DNA from: Prochlorococcus sp. AG-347-M15
Lineage (GTDB): Bacteria > Cyanobacteriota > Cyanobacteriia > PCC-6307 > Cyanobiaceae
Assembly (NCBI GenBank): GCA_003281185.1
Contig: QCCS01000007.1
Location: 19,070-83,069 of the forward strand
DNA: 64,000 nucleotides
Direction: 5' to 3'
Made by a program: the position numbers and the translations under genes. How positions within the stretch are numbered: position 1 is the first letter of the stretch; each line of letters opens with the position of its first letter. Below are positions 51,712-63,402 of the stretch, one piece after another. The notes beneath the pieces were generated by a model. The model saw nothing but the letters and a program-made list of their open reading frames with translations, made no database searches and was not told the DNA's origin.

Positions 51712-52750
51712 TTAAATCAAGACCTTCATCCATTGAAAATCCACTCATAATATTTAAATTTTGAATTGCTTGCCCAGTCTGACCTTTTAACAAATTATCA
51801 ATTACAGATAAAATAATAATCCTTCCATTTCGAGTATCAACTTTAACAGAAAGGCAAATTTGATTTGTATTTTTAACCCATTTTGTTGATGGAAATGTAT
51901 CTACAGGTAAGACTTTAATATTTTTGAAATTTCTATAGTAATTATCCAACAGAATTCTGCAATCATCAGAAGTTAATCCTGGATCTCTTAATCTCCCATA
52001 TATAGTCGAATGCATACCTCTTGAAATTGGAACCAAATGTGGAGTAAAAAGCAGTTCAATTTTATTTCCAGAAATTAAAGATGCTACTTGCTCAATCTCT
52101 GAGGTATGTCTATGGTTTATCAATCCATATGCTGATAGACCTTCTCCACATTCTGATAAGAGTAACTTTTGGTTTGGTTCTCGGCCACCTCCAGAGGTAC
52201 CGCTTTTAGCATCAATTACAATACCATCATTTTCAATAATTCCTTGCGAAAGATATGGTGCTAGCGGTATAAGAGCAGATGTTGGATAACATCCTGGACA
52301 AGCAATTAATCTTCCTTTTGAAATGGCTTCTTTATTTATTTCAGGAAGACCGTAGACTGCTTCTTTACATAAATCATCATCATTCCTTTTATAAATAGCA
52401 GCTTCTTTGGAATATACTTTTTTCCATTCATCTAAGGACTTATATCTGTAATCAGCAGATAAATCAATAACTTTAATTCCTCTATCTAATAATTTCCTCG
52501 TCAATGTTGAAGATAGACCATTTGGTAAGCAAAGCAAAGCAATATCAGAATTTTTTGAAATATTATCTACTGATATTTCATCTATATAAGGATCATTATC
52601 TAGATAAATAAAAGGGAAATTATCATTCCACTTTGATCCAGATGTTTTATTACCTCCTAAAAATGAAATTTTGTATTTTTTATTATTCTTTAAAAGATTT
52701 ACCGCTTGAATACCGCCGTAACCAGTAGCACCTACTATTGCAACATTCAT
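51695..52750 (-). CDS. argC: N-acetyl-gamma-glutamyl-phosphate reductase
   Basis: 351 aa; VGATGYGGIQAVNLL, ACPGCYPTSALIPLAP. Confidence 0.95.
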   Translation of the reverse strand: MNVAIVGATGYGGIQAVNLLKNNKKYKISFLGGNKTSGSKWNDNFPFIYLDNDPYIDEISVDNISKNSDIALLCLPNGLSSTLTRKLLDRGIKVIDLSADYRYKSLDEWKKVYSKEAAIYKRNDDDLCKEAVYGLPEINKEAISKGRLIACPGCYPTSALIPLAPYLSQGIIENDGIVIDAKSGTSGGGREPNQKLLLSECGEGLSAYGLINHRHTSEIEQVASLISGNKIELLFTPHLVPISRGMHSTIYGRLRDPGLTSDDCRILLDNYYRNFKNIKVLPVDTFPSTKWVKNTNQICLSVKVDTRNGRIIILSVIDNLLKGQTGQAIQNLNIMSGFSMDEGLDLTNNFP

Positions 52751-52826
52751 TTCTTTGAATTGGCAGACTTTGAGATAGGATTATAAAGTGTTGAATTAAA
52801 GGTAACTTAAACACTATTTTTCTATA

Positions 52827-54563
52827 TTGATAGGAATAATGAAAGAAACAAGTCCCAAATCAAATAATGGAACAATTTTGGATATAAATGAGTCGTTTAA
52901 AATTGAATTTGATCCTATCAGCGATGCGTTGGCAGCCATAAGAAATGGTGAATGCATAATTGTTGTAGACGATGAAAGAAGAGAAAATGAAGGAGATTTA
53001 ATATGCGCAGCTCAATTTGCAACTCCACAGCAAATTAATTTTATGGCTACTGAGGGGCGTGGTCTTATATGCCTTGCAATGCAAGGAGAAAAACTTGACT
53101 CTTTAGATTTACCATTGATGGTAGACAGAAATACAGATGAGAATCAAACAGCTTTTACCATATCTATTGATGCTGGACCTGAAAATAACGTTTCTACTGG
53201 TATTTCAGCTGAAGACAGGGCTAAGACAATTCAAGTTGCTATAAACCCAAATACAAAACCTGAAGATTTACGGAGGCCGGGACATATTTTTCCATTAAGA
53301 GCTAAAAAAGGTGGAGTATTAAAAAGGGCAGGTCATACCGAAGCAGCAGTAGATATTGCAGCAATGTCAGGTCTTTATCCCGCTGGAGTGATTTGTGAAA
53401 TACAAAATCCTGACGGCTCCATGTCAAGACTTCCACAACTAAAAGAGTATGCAAAACAGTGGGGAATGAAATTAATATCAATAGCTGATTTAATAAGTTA
53501 TCGGTTTCAAACTGAAAGATTTGTATTTAGAAAATCCGATGCAGTTCTTCCAAGTATTTTTGGGAATTTCAAAGCTTATGGTTATATTAATGAACTTGAT
53601 GGTTCAGAGCACATTGCATTAGTTAAACAAAAATCATCAAAATTAAGCGAGCCTGTACTTGTCAGAATGCATTCAGAGTGCTTGACTGGCGATGCTTTTG
53701 GATCTTTACGTTGTGATTGTAGACCCCAGTTAGAGGCTGCTTTATCAAGGATAGAAAAGGAGGAAGAAGGGGTTGTTGTTTACTTGAGACAAGAAGGCAG
53801 AGGTATTGGTCTAATAAATAAATTAAAAGCTTACAGTTTACAAGATGGTGGATTAGACACTGTAGAAGCTAATGAAAAATTAGGTTTTCCTGCTGATCTT
53901 AGAAATTATGGAGTTGGAGCACAAATATTAACTGATCTAGGGATAAAAAAATTAAAATTACTAACAAACAATCCTAGAAAAATTGCAGGATTAGGTGGTT
54001 ATGGAATAGAAGTTATTGAGAGAGTTCCTTTAGTAATTTGTCCAAACGATAATAATGCAGAATATTTGAGTGTAAAAAAAACAAAGCTGGGTCACATGAT
54101 TGATGAAGATAATTCTAATTACAGAAATATCGATCCATTTATATCAATTTTTCTTGACGGAAAATATAAATCTATTGATCTAGTTCCAATAAAAAATAAA
54201 GTTTTTAAATTCTGTAGTGATCAAAACATTAATATTAAACTGGAAAGTAGTCCAAGACTATTGGCTTTTTGGAACCGACCAAAATTAGTTTGGCGAATTT
54301 TACATAATCAAAATAGAACTAATTCCAACATTACTGATGAAGAGATAAAGAATATAGAATTATTTATTCAGTTTTTATCCAAATATGAAAATAGTACAAA
54401 GATTGGAATTATTGTTTCTAGAAATATTGAACAGGCATTACACCCAAAAAATAGCATAAAACTAATTAATACTAAATTCAGTATTAATAATGAAATCTTA
54501 TATTCATCTACAAGAAAATTTAATCTAGATAAAGAGACATTTAGCATTGTTTTTGAAGATTAA
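52827..54563 (+). CDS. ribBA: Bifunctional DHBP synthase / GTP cyclohydrolase II with C-terminal extension
   Basis: 578 aa; [57 protein letters not shown]. Confidence 0.95.
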   Translation: MIGIMKETSPKSNNGTILDINESFKIEFDPISDALAAIRNGECIIVVDDERRENEGDLICAAQFATPQQINFMATEGRGLICLAMQGEKLDSLDLPLMVDRNTDENQTAFTISIDAGPENNVSTGISAEDRAKTIQVAINPNTKPEDLRRPGHIFPLRAKKGGVLKRAGHTEAAVDIAAMSGLYPAGVICEIQNPDGSMSRLPQLKEYAKQWGMKLISIADLISYRFQTERFVFRKSDAVLPSIFGNFKAYGYINELDGSEHIALVKQKSSKLSEPVLVRMHSECLTGDAFGSLRCDCRPQLEAALSRIEKEEEGVVVYLRQEGRGIGLINKLKAYSLQDGGLDTVEANEKLGFPADLRNYGVGAQILTDLGIKKLKLLTNNPRKIAGLGGYGIEVIERVPLVICPNDNNAEYLSVKKTKLGHMIDEDNSNYRNIDPFISIFLDGKYKSIDLVPIKNKVFKFCSDQNINIKLESSPRLLAFWNRPKLVWRILHNQNRTNSNITDEEIKNIELFIQFLSKYENSTKIGIIVSRNIEQALHPKNSIKLINTKFSINNEILYSSTRKFNLDKETFSIVFED

Positions 54564-54564
54564 A

Positions 54565-55005
54565 TTACTTCTTTAGGGTTGCCTTAATAATTTTTGAACC
54601 ATTAGTAAGCTTGAGCACAACATCCATATCATCTGTCTTACCAAAAACAGTATGAACTCCATCAAGATGAGGCTGTGGTTCATAAACTATAAAAAACTGA
54701 CTACCACCAGTATCCTTTCCTGCATGTGCCATAGAAAGTGAGCCTTTTAGATGTTTATTGGAATTGATTTCACATTTAATATTATATCCAGGGCCTCCAG
54801 TTCCAGGCATGCCAGATGCTCCATCCCGAGTATTGGGACAACCACCCTGAGCCATAAAACCTGGAATAACTCTGTGAAATGCCAGACCATCGTAAAAACC
54901 ATCAGCAATTAAAGTCGTGAAATTTTTTACTGTATTAGGTGCATCTTCAGAGAAAAATTCTATGTTAATATTCCCTACTTCAGTTTCAAATAATGCAGTT
55001 GTCAT
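54565..55005 (-). CDS. Cyclophilin-type peptidyl-prolyl cis-trans isomerase
   Basis: 146 aa; [32 protein letters not shown]...[18 protein letters not shown]. Confidence 0.95.
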   Translation of the reverse strand: MTTALFETEVGNINIEFFSEDAPNTVKNFTTLIADGFYDGLAFHRVIPGFMAQGGCPNTRDGASGMPGTGGPGYNIKCEINSNKHLKGSLSMAHAGKDTGGSQFFIVYEPQPHLDGVHTVFGKTDDMDVVLKLTNGSKIIKATLKK

Positions 55006-55043
55006 GTTTTATTTGTTAGAAAGTTATTTTGATATCTTAATAG

Positions 55044-55424
55044 CTAAAGTAACTTTTCAAGGTTTTCCTTAATGGTATTTAAATCAATATTTTTATTGTT
55101 ATTCTTGTCTCCATCCCAATTATCAACTTCTAGGTTTTTTTGAGGTGGTGAAATTAGTAACCTATCTTCAGCTGTTTTTGGTACAAAATTCTTTTCAACT
55201 AATTTGCATTCATAATCTAATTTAACGCAGAAATCTTTTATTTCCTTTATGTCAATCATTTCAACCGTTGGCAAAGGGAAATCTTGAGCTTCAAGTAAAC
55301 CACAATATCTTATTGCATCGTCCTTATCTTCAAACATAAGAACAATGGTCCTCCCTTTAAGTTCTATTGAATGAATTCCTTCGTTATCTGTTCCCGAATT
55401 ATATAGAAGAACAAATATGTTCAT
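55044..55424 (-). CDS. DUF3110 family protein
   Basis: Start taken at MNIFVLLYNSGTDNEGIHSIEL (ATG at 55424), shorter than the track ORF. Confidence 0.75.
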   Translation of the reverse strand: MNIFVLLYNSGTDNEGIHSIELKGRTIVLMFEDKDDAIRYCGLLEAQDFPLPTVEMIDIKEIKDFCVKLDYECKLVEKNFVPKTAEDRLLISPPQKNLEVDNWDGDKNNNKNIDLNTIKENLEKLL

Positions 55425-55458
55425 AAGTATCGAGTTTTTCTGTTTATATAATATTTCA

Positions 55459-56370
55459 TCAAGAATCAGAAAGTGAAAGTTCTTGTAATCTTGTATATAA
55501 AGCAATTTCTTCATCATTAATATCAGCAGGTATCACTACTAATATTTCAACATATTGATCACCTACATTATCTTCGAAAGTTAAACCCCTACCTTTCAAA
55601 CGTAACATTCTACCAGTAGATGATTTTGGAGGGACTTGAAGAGTAACATTTCCATAAAGAGTGGGAACCTCTACTGAACAACCTAGAAGAGCATCATGAG
55701 GAAATAACTCTAATTTATAAAGTACTCGCAAACCATCAATTCTTAAACCACTTTCAGTTTGAACCTTTAACTGTAGATAATGATCTTTTCCACCCCTTGC
55801 AATATTTTCAAGTCTTAATCTCCATCCATCTCCAGCGAAAGGAGGTGTATCAACTTCAACCACAGTTTGATCTTCAAGCTCTATCAAAATTGAAGCTCCA
55901 TTTAATGCTTCATCAGGAGTTAATTCGATAATAGTTTCAATATCTTGATGAAGTTTAACTGGAGGTGGTTCTTCTGGAGATGTTGTAGGGTATTCATAAT
56001 TAGTGAATTCATCTTCATCTATATTTGTGGATTCATTATCATATTCGTCGTAATTCTTTGGAATATATTCATATCCAAATAATGAATCAAGATAATCTTG
56101 AAAATCAGGAAATCCAGTTTCAAAATTATTATTTTCATAATCATCCTGAAAATTTATTTCCGAAGTTTCATTTCTTTTATTTGAATCACTCAGGTATTCG
56201 TATGCTTGATTAATTAATTTAAATCTTTCTTCTGCATTTAGATCATTTTTATTTAAATCTGGATGCCATTTTCTTGCTTCCCTTCTAAAAGCCTTTTTAA
56301 GTTCTTTATCATCAAAATTATGGGATAAACCCAAAATCGACAAATAGTCTTTTTTAGAGGAAATAGTCAT
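55459..56370 (-). CDS. dnaJ: DnaJ-type co-chaperone (CbpA/DnaJ-like)
   Basis: Start at [16 protein letters not shown] (ATG at 56370); HPD motif WHPDLNKND; C-terminal substrate-binding beta domains; next to dnaK. Confidence 0.9.
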   Translation of the reverse strand: MTISSKKDYLSILGLSHNFDDKELKKAFRREARKWHPDLNKNDLNAEERFKLINQAYEYLSDSNKRNETSEINFQDDYENNNFETGFPDFQDYLDSLFGYEYIPKNYDEYDNESTNIDEDEFTNYEYPTTSPEEPPPVKLHQDIETIIELTPDEALNGASILIELEDQTVVEVDTPPFAGDGWRLRLENIARGGKDHYLQLKVQTESGLRIDGLRVLYKLELFPHDALLGCSVEVPTLYGNVTLQVPPKSSTGRMLRLKGRGLTFEDNVGDQYVEILVVIPADINDEEIALYTRLQELSLSDS

Positions 56371-58351
56371 TGTCCCATGGATCATCATCCCTAGAATTAC
56401 CATACCTCGAATTTCTATAATTTCTATTCATTTGATTATCCCAAGGATCGTCATCCCAATAATCATCCGAAAAAAGTTCATCTTTTAGTGATCCAAATGT
56501 ATTTTTAATACTTTGCAATGGATTATTATCAGTTTTTCTTTCTACTGCAAATTTTCTATTTAAACCAAATAATGCTTCTTGGAGAGCACTTACTGAAATT
56601 TCCAATTCTTGAGGATCATCATCATCTATATAATCTTCGACATCTTGAATGGCTAATTCAACAGCTCGTTGTTGTCTTTCAGCACCATAAGGTCCAAATT
56701 CTAAAGAAGCATCCCTAAGCCTTCTCTCAGCTTGAGCGATAAGAGTTAAAGCACTATTTTTCCTATCAATAACAGATCTCTTCATTCTATCTTCATTAGC
56801 TTTTGATTTGGCTTCTTCAATTATCGAATTAATTTCTTGTTGATTTAAATTTGAGCCTCCAGAAATTGAAACTGTTTGCTTTCTTCCAGTTGTCCTATCA
56901 GTTGCACTAACTTCTAAAAGGCCATTGGCATCTATATCAAATGCTACCTGAACTTGTGGTATACCTCTAGGAGCTGGTGGTATTCCAGATAACCTAAATT
57001 TACCAAGTGATTTATTTTCAGATGCTAATGGCCTTTCACCTTGCCTTACTTGAACAACAACTGATGATTGATTAGCTTCTGATGTACTAAAAACGTCAGA
57101 TTGTCTTACTGGTATTGGTGTATTACGAGGAATAAGTACCTTCATAAGACCACCAATAGTTTCTAAACCTAAAGAGAGAGGTGTAACATCATTTAGAAGT
57201 AAATCTTGTAAATCACCACTAATTATTCCAGATTGTATTGCAGCACCAATTGCAACTACTTCATCTGGATTAACCGACTGACAAGGATTGTTTGGCACAA
57301 GAGTCTTTACTAATTGTTGAACCATTGGGATTCTTGTACTACCACCAACAAGAACTACCTCATCAATATCTTCTGCGTTCCATCCTGAATCATCTAATGC
57401 TATTTGAACAGGCTCTAATAATCTGTCTAAAAGATCTTGAGATAATGATTCAAATATCTTTCTATCTAAGGTCTCTTCAATATGTAATGGACCCTCATTA
57501 TTAGTGGTAATAAAAGGTAAAGAAATTTTTGTTTTTAATAATCCTGATAATTCACATTTAGCTTTTTCAGCAGCCTCAGTTAATCTCTGTAATGCTTGTC
57601 TATCCCTTCTTAGATCAATATTATGCTTAGCAATAAATTTTTTAGCAAGCCAATCTACTATTTTTGAATCGAAATTATTTCCTCCTAATTGAGTATCTCC
57701 ACAGGTAGCTTTAACATCAAATACTCCATTTGAAATTTTTAATAATGAAACATCAAACGTTCCTCCCCCTAGATCAAAAACCAAAACATTATTTGAGGAA
57801 CTTTTTTCAAAGCCATAAGCTAGAGCAGCTGCAGTAGGTTCATTTAGGATTCTATCTACTTTGATACCAGCTAATATTGCCGAATCCTTTGTTGCTTGCC
57901 TTTGGGATTCATTAAAGTAAGCAGGCACTGTGATAACGGCAGATTCAACAGTATCTCCAAGATATGTTTCAGCATCGTTTATTAATTTTCTAATTAATGA
58001 GCTAACTAACTCTTCAGGCGCATATTCTCTTTCCGTATTTGGACTTAGAACCCTAACACTTCCATTATTATTTGCTTTAACATTATAAGGAACAGAAATA
58101 CTGTTCTCATCTAATTCGTCCCATTCGCTACCTATGAATCTCTTTAAGTTATAAAAGGTATTTTTTGGATTTAAGACAAGTTGCCTTCTTGCTTGGTCAC
58201 CTATAACTATTTCTTTATCCTTTGTAAAACCAACTATTGATGGTGTAGTTCTAGACCCTTCAGAATTAGCAATAACAATTGGACGACCAGCTTCTATAAC
58301 TCCAACGACAGAGTTAGTAGTACCTAAATCAATTCCAACTATTTGCCCCAT
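56354..58351 (-). CDS. dnaK: Molecular chaperone DnaK (Hsp70)
   Basis: 665 aa; [41 protein letters not shown]. Confidence 0.96.
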   Translation of the reverse strand: MGQIVGIDLGTTNSVVGVIEAGRPIVIANSEGSRTTPSIVGFTKDKEIVIGDQARRQLVLNPKNTFYNLKRFIGSEWDELDENSISVPYNVKANNNGSVRVLSPNTEREYAPEELVSSLIRKLINDAETYLGDTVESAVITVPAYFNESQRQATKDSAILAGIKVDRILNEPTAAALAYGFEKSSSNNVLVFDLGGGTFDVSLLKISNGVFDVKATCGDTQLGGNNFDSKIVDWLAKKFIAKHNIDLRRDRQALQRLTEAAEKAKCELSGLLKTKISLPFITTNNEGPLHIEETLDRKIFESLSQDLLDRLLEPVQIALDDSGWNAEDIDEVVLVGGSTRIPMVQQLVKTLVPNNPCQSVNPDEVVAIGAAIQSGIISGDLQDLLLNDVTPLSLGLETIGGLMKVLIPRNTPIPVRQSDVFSTSEANQSSVVVQVRQGERPLASENKSLGKFRLSGIPPAPRGIPQVQVAFDIDANGLLEVSATDRTTGRKQTVSISGGSNLNQQEINSIIEEAKSKANEDRMKRSVIDRKNSALTLIAQAERRLRDASLEFGPYGAERQQRAVELAIQDVEDYIDDDDPQELEISVSALQEALFGLNRKFAVERKTDNNPLQSIKNTFGSLKDELFSDDYWDDDPWDNQMNRNYRNSRYGNSRDDDPWDNDYFL

Positions 58352-58562
58352 GTTTTTAGAATGCTAAATTAAAGCAAAATTTACTAATAATTTAATTAAT
58401 TTTTATCTTAGATATTTACATATAATAGTAAAAATCAAATATTTTCAACTTAATTTAAATAAATAAGATTATTTATAACTTATCAAAATGATTAATATTT
58501 TATAAAACACTTTTTAAGGACTAAGTTGTTGATGATGTTAAACAAAATGAACTAATATAAAA

Positions 58563-58649
58563 CGGAGAGAGAGGGATTCGAACCCTCGATAAAGTTGCCC
58601 CTATACAGCATTTCCAGTGCTGCGCCTTCAACCACTCGGCCACCTCTCC
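58563..58649 (-). tRNA. tRNA-Ser (anticodon GGA)
   Basis: Minus strand GGAGAGGTGGCCGAGTGGTTGAAGGCGCAGCACTGGAAATGCTGTATAGGGGCAACTTTATCGAGGGTTCGAATCCCTCTCTCTCCG; long variable arm, GGA anticodon. Confidence 0.95.
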
Positions 58650-58698
58650 CAAGATAACCATTTTAACCCTTTAGCATCCCATTTTTGAGGAAACTTAT

Positions 58699-59073
58699 TT
58701 GAAAAAGAGTTTCAAAGTCACGATTAAAAATAAGGAAACCGGTAAGTTCTACCAAGAGCAGGTTAATAGTGATGAGTATATTCTTAAGGAATTTGAAAAG
58801 AAAGGATTCAAACTTGCATTTTCATGTAGAAATGGTTGCTGTACAAGTTGTGCCGTTAAAATAATATCTGGTACTTTGAAACAACCAGAAGCCATGGGAA
58901 TATCTCAATCCTTAAAAGACAAAGGTTATGCACTTCTTTGTGTCGCTAAAGCGACCTCAGATCTTGAGGTGGAAACTACATATGAAGATGAAGTTTACGA
59001 TTTACAATTTGGGCAATATTTTGGTAGGGGAAATACGAGAGTTGCGCCGCCTTGGGAATTTGAGGAGGATTAA
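58699..59073 (+). CDS. Plant-type [2Fe-2S] ferredoxin with C-terminal extension
   Basis: 124 aa; SCRNGCCTSCAVKIISG...LLCVAKATSDLEVETTYEDEVYDLQFGQYFGRGNTRVAPPWEFEED. Confidence 0.88.
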   Translation: MKKSFKVTIKNKETGKFYQEQVNSDEYILKEFEKKGFKLAFSCRNGCCTSCAVKIISGTLKQPEAMGISQSLKDKGYALLCVAKATSDLEVETTYEDEVYDLQFGQYFGRGNTRVAPPWEFEED

Positions 59074-59078
59074 TTATA

Positions 59079-59927
59079 ATGTTTAAATTAAGTGAAATAG
59101 ATGAACTTGCAAATCAAGTAAGCTTATCTAGGTTGTATGAAATTGCAAAAACTTCCGCTCAAATCGGTAATGAAATTCTAAAAATTAATTACAATAAAAT
59201 TCAGAAAATATCATCTAAGGGTAGGAAAGGTGATCTTGTAACTAATGTAGATTTAGAAGTTGAATATAAAATAAAAGAATATTTATTGGAAAAGACACCA
59301 AACATATCTATCAATGCAGAGGAATCGGGGAAATTAAACAAATCCTCGAATTTAACATGGTGTATAGATCCATTAGACGGCACGACAAATTATTCCCATG
59401 GATATCCCTTTTTTGGAACTTCTATTGGTCTTGTATATAAAAATAAGCCAATTATAGGTGCTATATCAGTACCCTATTTAGATGAACTATATTCAGCCTG
59501 CATTGGTTTAGGATCATTCTGCAATGAAAGTAAACTTAAAGTATCTTGTCCTTCTAATCTTTCTAGTAGTTTACTTGTAACCGGTTTTTCTTATGACAGA
59601 TTTGAGATAGAGGATAATAATTATGCTGAATTTTGTTATTTAACACATAAAACAAGAGGCGTCAGAAGAGGAGGAGCAGCAGCTGTAGATCTAGCATTTG
59701 TTGCTGCCGGAAAGGTCGATGGTTATTGGGAAAGAGGATTAGAGGTATGGGACCTAGCGGCCGGTGCTATTATTGTTAAAGAAGCTGGTGGAATAATTTC
59801 TGATTATCCATCAGGTGAATTTAATTTAAGTACTGGAAGAATTTTGGCTTGTTCTCCCAACCTTGAGAATGAATTAAAAAATGAACTAGATAAAGTTTCT
59901 CCATTTAAAAAAAATCTCTACACATAA
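59079..59927 (+). CDS. Inositol monophosphatase family protein
   Basis: 282 aa; INAEESG, WCIDPLDGTTNYSHGYPFFGTSIG, WERGLEVWDLAAGAIIVKEAGG. Confidence 0.92.
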   Translation: MFKLSEIDELANQVSLSRLYEIAKTSAQIGNEILKINYNKIQKISSKGRKGDLVTNVDLEVEYKIKEYLLEKTPNISINAEESGKLNKSSNLTWCIDPLDGTTNYSHGYPFFGTSIGLVYKNKPIIGAISVPYLDELYSACIGLGSFCNESKLKVSCPSNLSSSLLVTGFSYDRFEIEDNNYAEFCYLTHKTRGVRRGGAAAVDLAFVAAGKVDGYWERGLEVWDLAAGAIIVKEAGGIISDYPSGEFNLSTGRILACSPNLENELKNELDKVSPFKKNLYT

Positions 59928-59946
59928 AATTAATTAAAAAATTAAA

Positions 59947-61098
59947 ATGACAGATATAAAGGAAATAAAATTAGTTGATGTAAAAAATAACTCTAATATT
60001 TTAAATAATTTAAATAGTATTTATAAACTATGGGGTTATGAAGAAGTTTCACCCTCATTTATAAATACTTTAGAGACGATAAAAGGCCGAGGCGTTATTG
60101 ATGAAAATCAAGTAGTGGGAATAGTAAGTAACAATACATTATGTCTTAGGCCAGAAATGACTACTTCTATTGTTAAATTGTCATCTACTAGACTAATAAA
60201 TAAAAAAAGACCTATAAGATTATTCACCAATGGAACAGTCTTTGAAAAAAAACAAAATAATATAAATTCATTTAAGTTACAAGAGAAACTGCAAAGTGGA
60301 ATTGAATTAATTGGATATGATACAAAATACCCAGAAATTGAAGTTATAAATATATTGTTTGATGCAATCGATAATATTAATTTGAGGGATGGTTGTAATT
60401 TATATCTACTAGTAAGCACAACAAAAATTATGGATTTAATCTTAAGTAAATATAAAAATAATAATTTTGAAGAAATTAAGAAAAGTCTTGTTAATTTTGA
60501 TCAAGATAATTTATCTAAATTAATAATTGATGAAGATGATAAATATATTCTTAAAGATCTCTTATTCACCAGAGGAGAACCAATTGCAATATTAAAAAAA
60601 CTGAAAAATATATATGGCTCCAGTAACATTTTAGATGACTTGAATTTTTTATTTGAAAAATTAACAAAAATATCAAATAAATATGGTGTTAAATTACAAC
60701 TTGATCCCACCTTCCAACCTCATTTGAATTTATATGAAGGAATAGTTTTTCAATTAATAGGAGATGATGGTAAAAATAAAAGCGTGATAGCAAAAGGCGG
60801 AAGATATGATGAATTGGTAAGATTCTTTAGTCCTAATGAGAAAATCTTAAATGGGATTGGATTTACAGTTTCAATAGACATTTTAAGAAATTTAATTAGG
60901 GAAGAAAAGTCTGATAAAAAAAAGATTTTATTAATGTTTAAAGATTCTTATTTGTTAGAAAAAGGTATGAATGAACAAAAAGAACAGCAGAAAAGAGGGA
61001 ATATTGCCGTCTTACATTTAAATCCATGTGATGACTTAGCTAAAGCTAACCAAATAATGAAAGAAAATAATTGTAGTGAGATTTTGTGGGTTAAATAA
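59947..61098 (+). CDS. hisZ: ATP phosphoribosyltransferase regulatory subunit HisZ
   Basis: 383 aa; HisRS-like catalytic fold without anticodon-binding domain; LRPEMTTSIVKL, IAKGGRYDELVRFF. Confidence 0.85.
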   Translation: MTDIKEIKLVDVKNNSNILNNLNSIYKLWGYEEVSPSFINTLETIKGRGVIDENQVVGIVSNNTLCLRPEMTTSIVKLSSTRLINKKRPIRLFTNGTVFEKKQNNINSFKLQEKLQSGIELIGYDTKYPEIEVINILFDAIDNINLRDGCNLYLLVSTTKIMDLILSKYKNNNFEEIKKSLVNFDQDNLSKLIIDEDDKYILKDLLFTRGEPIAILKKLKNIYGSSNILDDLNFLFEKLTKISNKYGVKLQLDPTFQPHLNLYEGIVFQLIGDDGKNKSVIAKGGRYDELVRFFSPNEKILNGIGFTVSIDILRNLIREEKSDKKKILLMFKDSYLLEKGMNEQKEQQKRGNIAVLHLNPCDDLAKANQIMKENNCSEILWVK

Positions 61099-61216
61099 AG
61101 CCTTTTAAAAGTTAATTTAAGTTTTTAAATTCATATATTGTTCGGACAATACTCCTAATTAAACTTGATTAACTAGTTTTTAGGAAATAAGATTTAAAAT
61201 GTTTGATTTTTTTTAA

Positions 61217-63121
61217 ATGGAAAAAGGCGAAATTCGTATTAATACTGAAAATATTTTCCCAATTATCAAGAAGGCAGTATATTCTGACCATGAAATCTTT
61301 TTAAGAGAACTTGTAAGTAACGGCGTTGACGCAATAAGTAAAAGAAGAATGGCCTCCATGGCAGGCGACTGCGAAAATAATGAAGAAGCACAAGTAAAAA
61401 TATCTATTGACCGTGAAAAAAATATCCTAACAATTTCTGATAATGGTATTGGAATGAATGATGAAGAAATTAAAAAGTACATAAACCAAGTGGCATTCTC
61501 GAGCGCAGAAGAATTCCTAACAAAATACAAAAAAGATAATGATGAATTTATAGGTCATTTTGGGCTTGGTTTTTATTCAAGTTTCATGGTGGCAGAAAGA
61601 GTCGACATATTAACTAAATCAGCAATTGGAGAATCAAAAGCTTTCAAATGGTCTTGTGATGGATCGCCAAATTTTACGTTAGAGGAGTCAGAAAGAGAGA
61701 CAATTGGTACTGATGTGATACTACACCTACTTGAAGAAGAAAAAGAGTTTATTGAGCCTGAAAGGATTAAATCATTAATAAAAAAATATTGTGATTTTAT
61801 GCCAATAGATGTCTTATTAGAAGGTGAGGCAATTAATAAAAAAAATCCTCCTTGGAGAAAACAACCTAGTGAATTAAAAGATGAAGATTATATTGAGTTA
61901 TATAAATACCTTTATCCTTTTCAGGGAGATCCATTGTTATGGATACATTTAAATACTGATTATCCATATGATATTCAAGGGATATTATATTTTCCTAAAT
62001 TGTCTGGTAGAGCTGATTGGGAAAAGGGAGAAATTAAACTATTTTGTAATCAAGTTTTCGTAAGCGATTCAATTAAAGAGATAGTACCAAAATACCTTTT
62101 ACCTCTAAGAGGAGTAATTGATTCTACAGATATACCCTTAAATGTTAGTAGAAGTGCATTACAAACAGATAGAAAAGTAAGATCTATATCATCATTTATT
62201 TCAAAAAAAATCGCAAATAAACTAAAGGATTTGATAAAAAATTCACCAGAATTTTATGCAGAAATTTGGGACTCTATCTCTGCTTTTATTAAAATTGGTG
62301 CTATAGAGGATGAAAAATTTGGTGATTTAGTTGATAACAGTATAATTTTCGAAACAATAATAAATTCAGAGAAAGACGTAACTAAAGATATTGAAAATAA
62401 ATCACTTATCAAATCTAATGATAAATATTTCACAACACTCGCAAATTACAAAGAACGAAATAAGATAACTGATTCTAAAAAAATAATTTACTGTTCAGAT
62501 TCGATTGCTCAGTCAAGCGCATTAAATATTTGTTTATCCGATAATAAGGAAGTTATAAAATCAGATCCATTAATTGACTCACAATTTCTCCCGTGGTTGG
62601 AAAGTAAAAATGAAGATTATCAATTCCAAAGAGTAGATTCAGAAATAAATGAACTAGAAGATAAAGAATCTAAAGAAATTGTAGATAAGGATGGCAAATC
62701 AAATACGGATAATCTTAGAGATACGATAGTTAAGGCCCTAAATAATGAAAAAGTAACAGTTAAAGTGCAGTCACTTTCAAGTAAAGATGCTCCACCGGCG
62801 ATGATCCTGCTTCCAGAACAAATGAGAAGAATTAATGATATGGGTGCTTACATGGAACAAAAGATCCCTGGGTTACCTGAATATCATGTGCTCTTAATTA
62901 ACAAAGAACATCCACTTATTGTTGGTCTTAATAAAATTACAGGCAACAAAATAATTATTGATAAAAAAGATCCTATTGAGAATCCATTGGCATCTAAAAT
63001 TGCTAATCATGTTTACGATATGGCTAAGCTTTCTGTTGGTGGATTAGATCAAGAACAGATAATTAATTTACAAAATAATAATGCCGAATTAATTTCTGAA
63101 TTACTTAATTCAACAAATTGA
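61217..63121 (+). CDS. htpG: Chaperone HtpG (Hsp90)
   Basis: 634 aa; YSDHEIFLRELVSNGVDAISKR, ISDNGIGMNDEEI, GHFGLGFYSSFMVA. Confidence 0.95.
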   Translation: MEKGEIRINTENIFPIIKKAVYSDHEIFLRELVSNGVDAISKRRMASMAGDCENNEEAQVKISIDREKNILTISDNGIGMNDEEIKKYINQVAFSSAEEFLTKYKKDNDEFIGHFGLGFYSSFMVAERVDILTKSAIGESKAFKWSCDGSPNFTLEESERETIGTDVILHLLEEEKEFIEPERIKSLIKKYCDFMPIDVLLEGEAINKKNPPWRKQPSELKDEDYIELYKYLYPFQGDPLLWIHLNTDYPYDIQGILYFPKLSGRADWEKGEIKLFCNQVFVSDSIKEIVPKYLLPLRGVIDSTDIPLNVSRSALQTDRKVRSISSFISKKIANKLKDLIKNSPEFYAEIWDSISAFIKIGAIEDEKFGDLVDNSIIFETIINSEKDVTKDIENKSLIKSNDKYFTTLANYKERNKITDSKKIIYCSDSIAQSSALNICLSDNKEVIKSDPLIDSQFLPWLESKNEDYQFQRVDSEINELEDKESKEIVDKDGKSNTDNLRDTIVKALNNEKVTVKVQSLSSKDAPPAMILLPEQMRRINDMGAYMEQKIPGLPEYHVLLINKEHPLIVGLNKITGNKIIIDKKDPIENPLASKIANHVYDMAKLSVGGLDQEQIINLQNNNAELISELLNSTN

Positions 63122-63160
63122 GTCATGTGTTAAAATTTTTAAAGATATAACTCAAAAAAT

Positions 63161-63397
63161 ATGTCAAGAGTTTGCGAACTGACTGGTGCAAAAGCTAATA
63201 ACGGGATGGCAGTGAGTCACTCACATATTCGTACAAAAAAGTTGCAGCAAGTAAATCTCCAAAAAAGGAGACTATGGTGGGAAGAGGGCAAAAAATGGGT
63301 GAATATAAAAATAAGTACCAAGGCACTAAAATCTATACAAAAAGTAGGTTTAGACAAATTTGCTAAATCAAATGGAGTTGATTTAAAAAAATTCTAA
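63161..63397 (+). CDS. rpmB: 50S ribosomal protein L28
   Basis: 78 aa; [40 protein letters not shown]. Confidence 0.96.
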   Translation: MSRVCELTGAKANNGMAVSHSHIRTKKLQQVNLQKRRLWWEEGKKWVNIKISTKALKSIQKVGLDKFAKSNGVDLKKF

Positions 63398-63402
63398 ACT
63401 TA

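Noticed and set aside
56025-57692. Plus-strand ORFs over dnaJ/dnaK (56025, 56518, 57292, 57504)
   Set aside because: Antisense to conserved chaperone genes.
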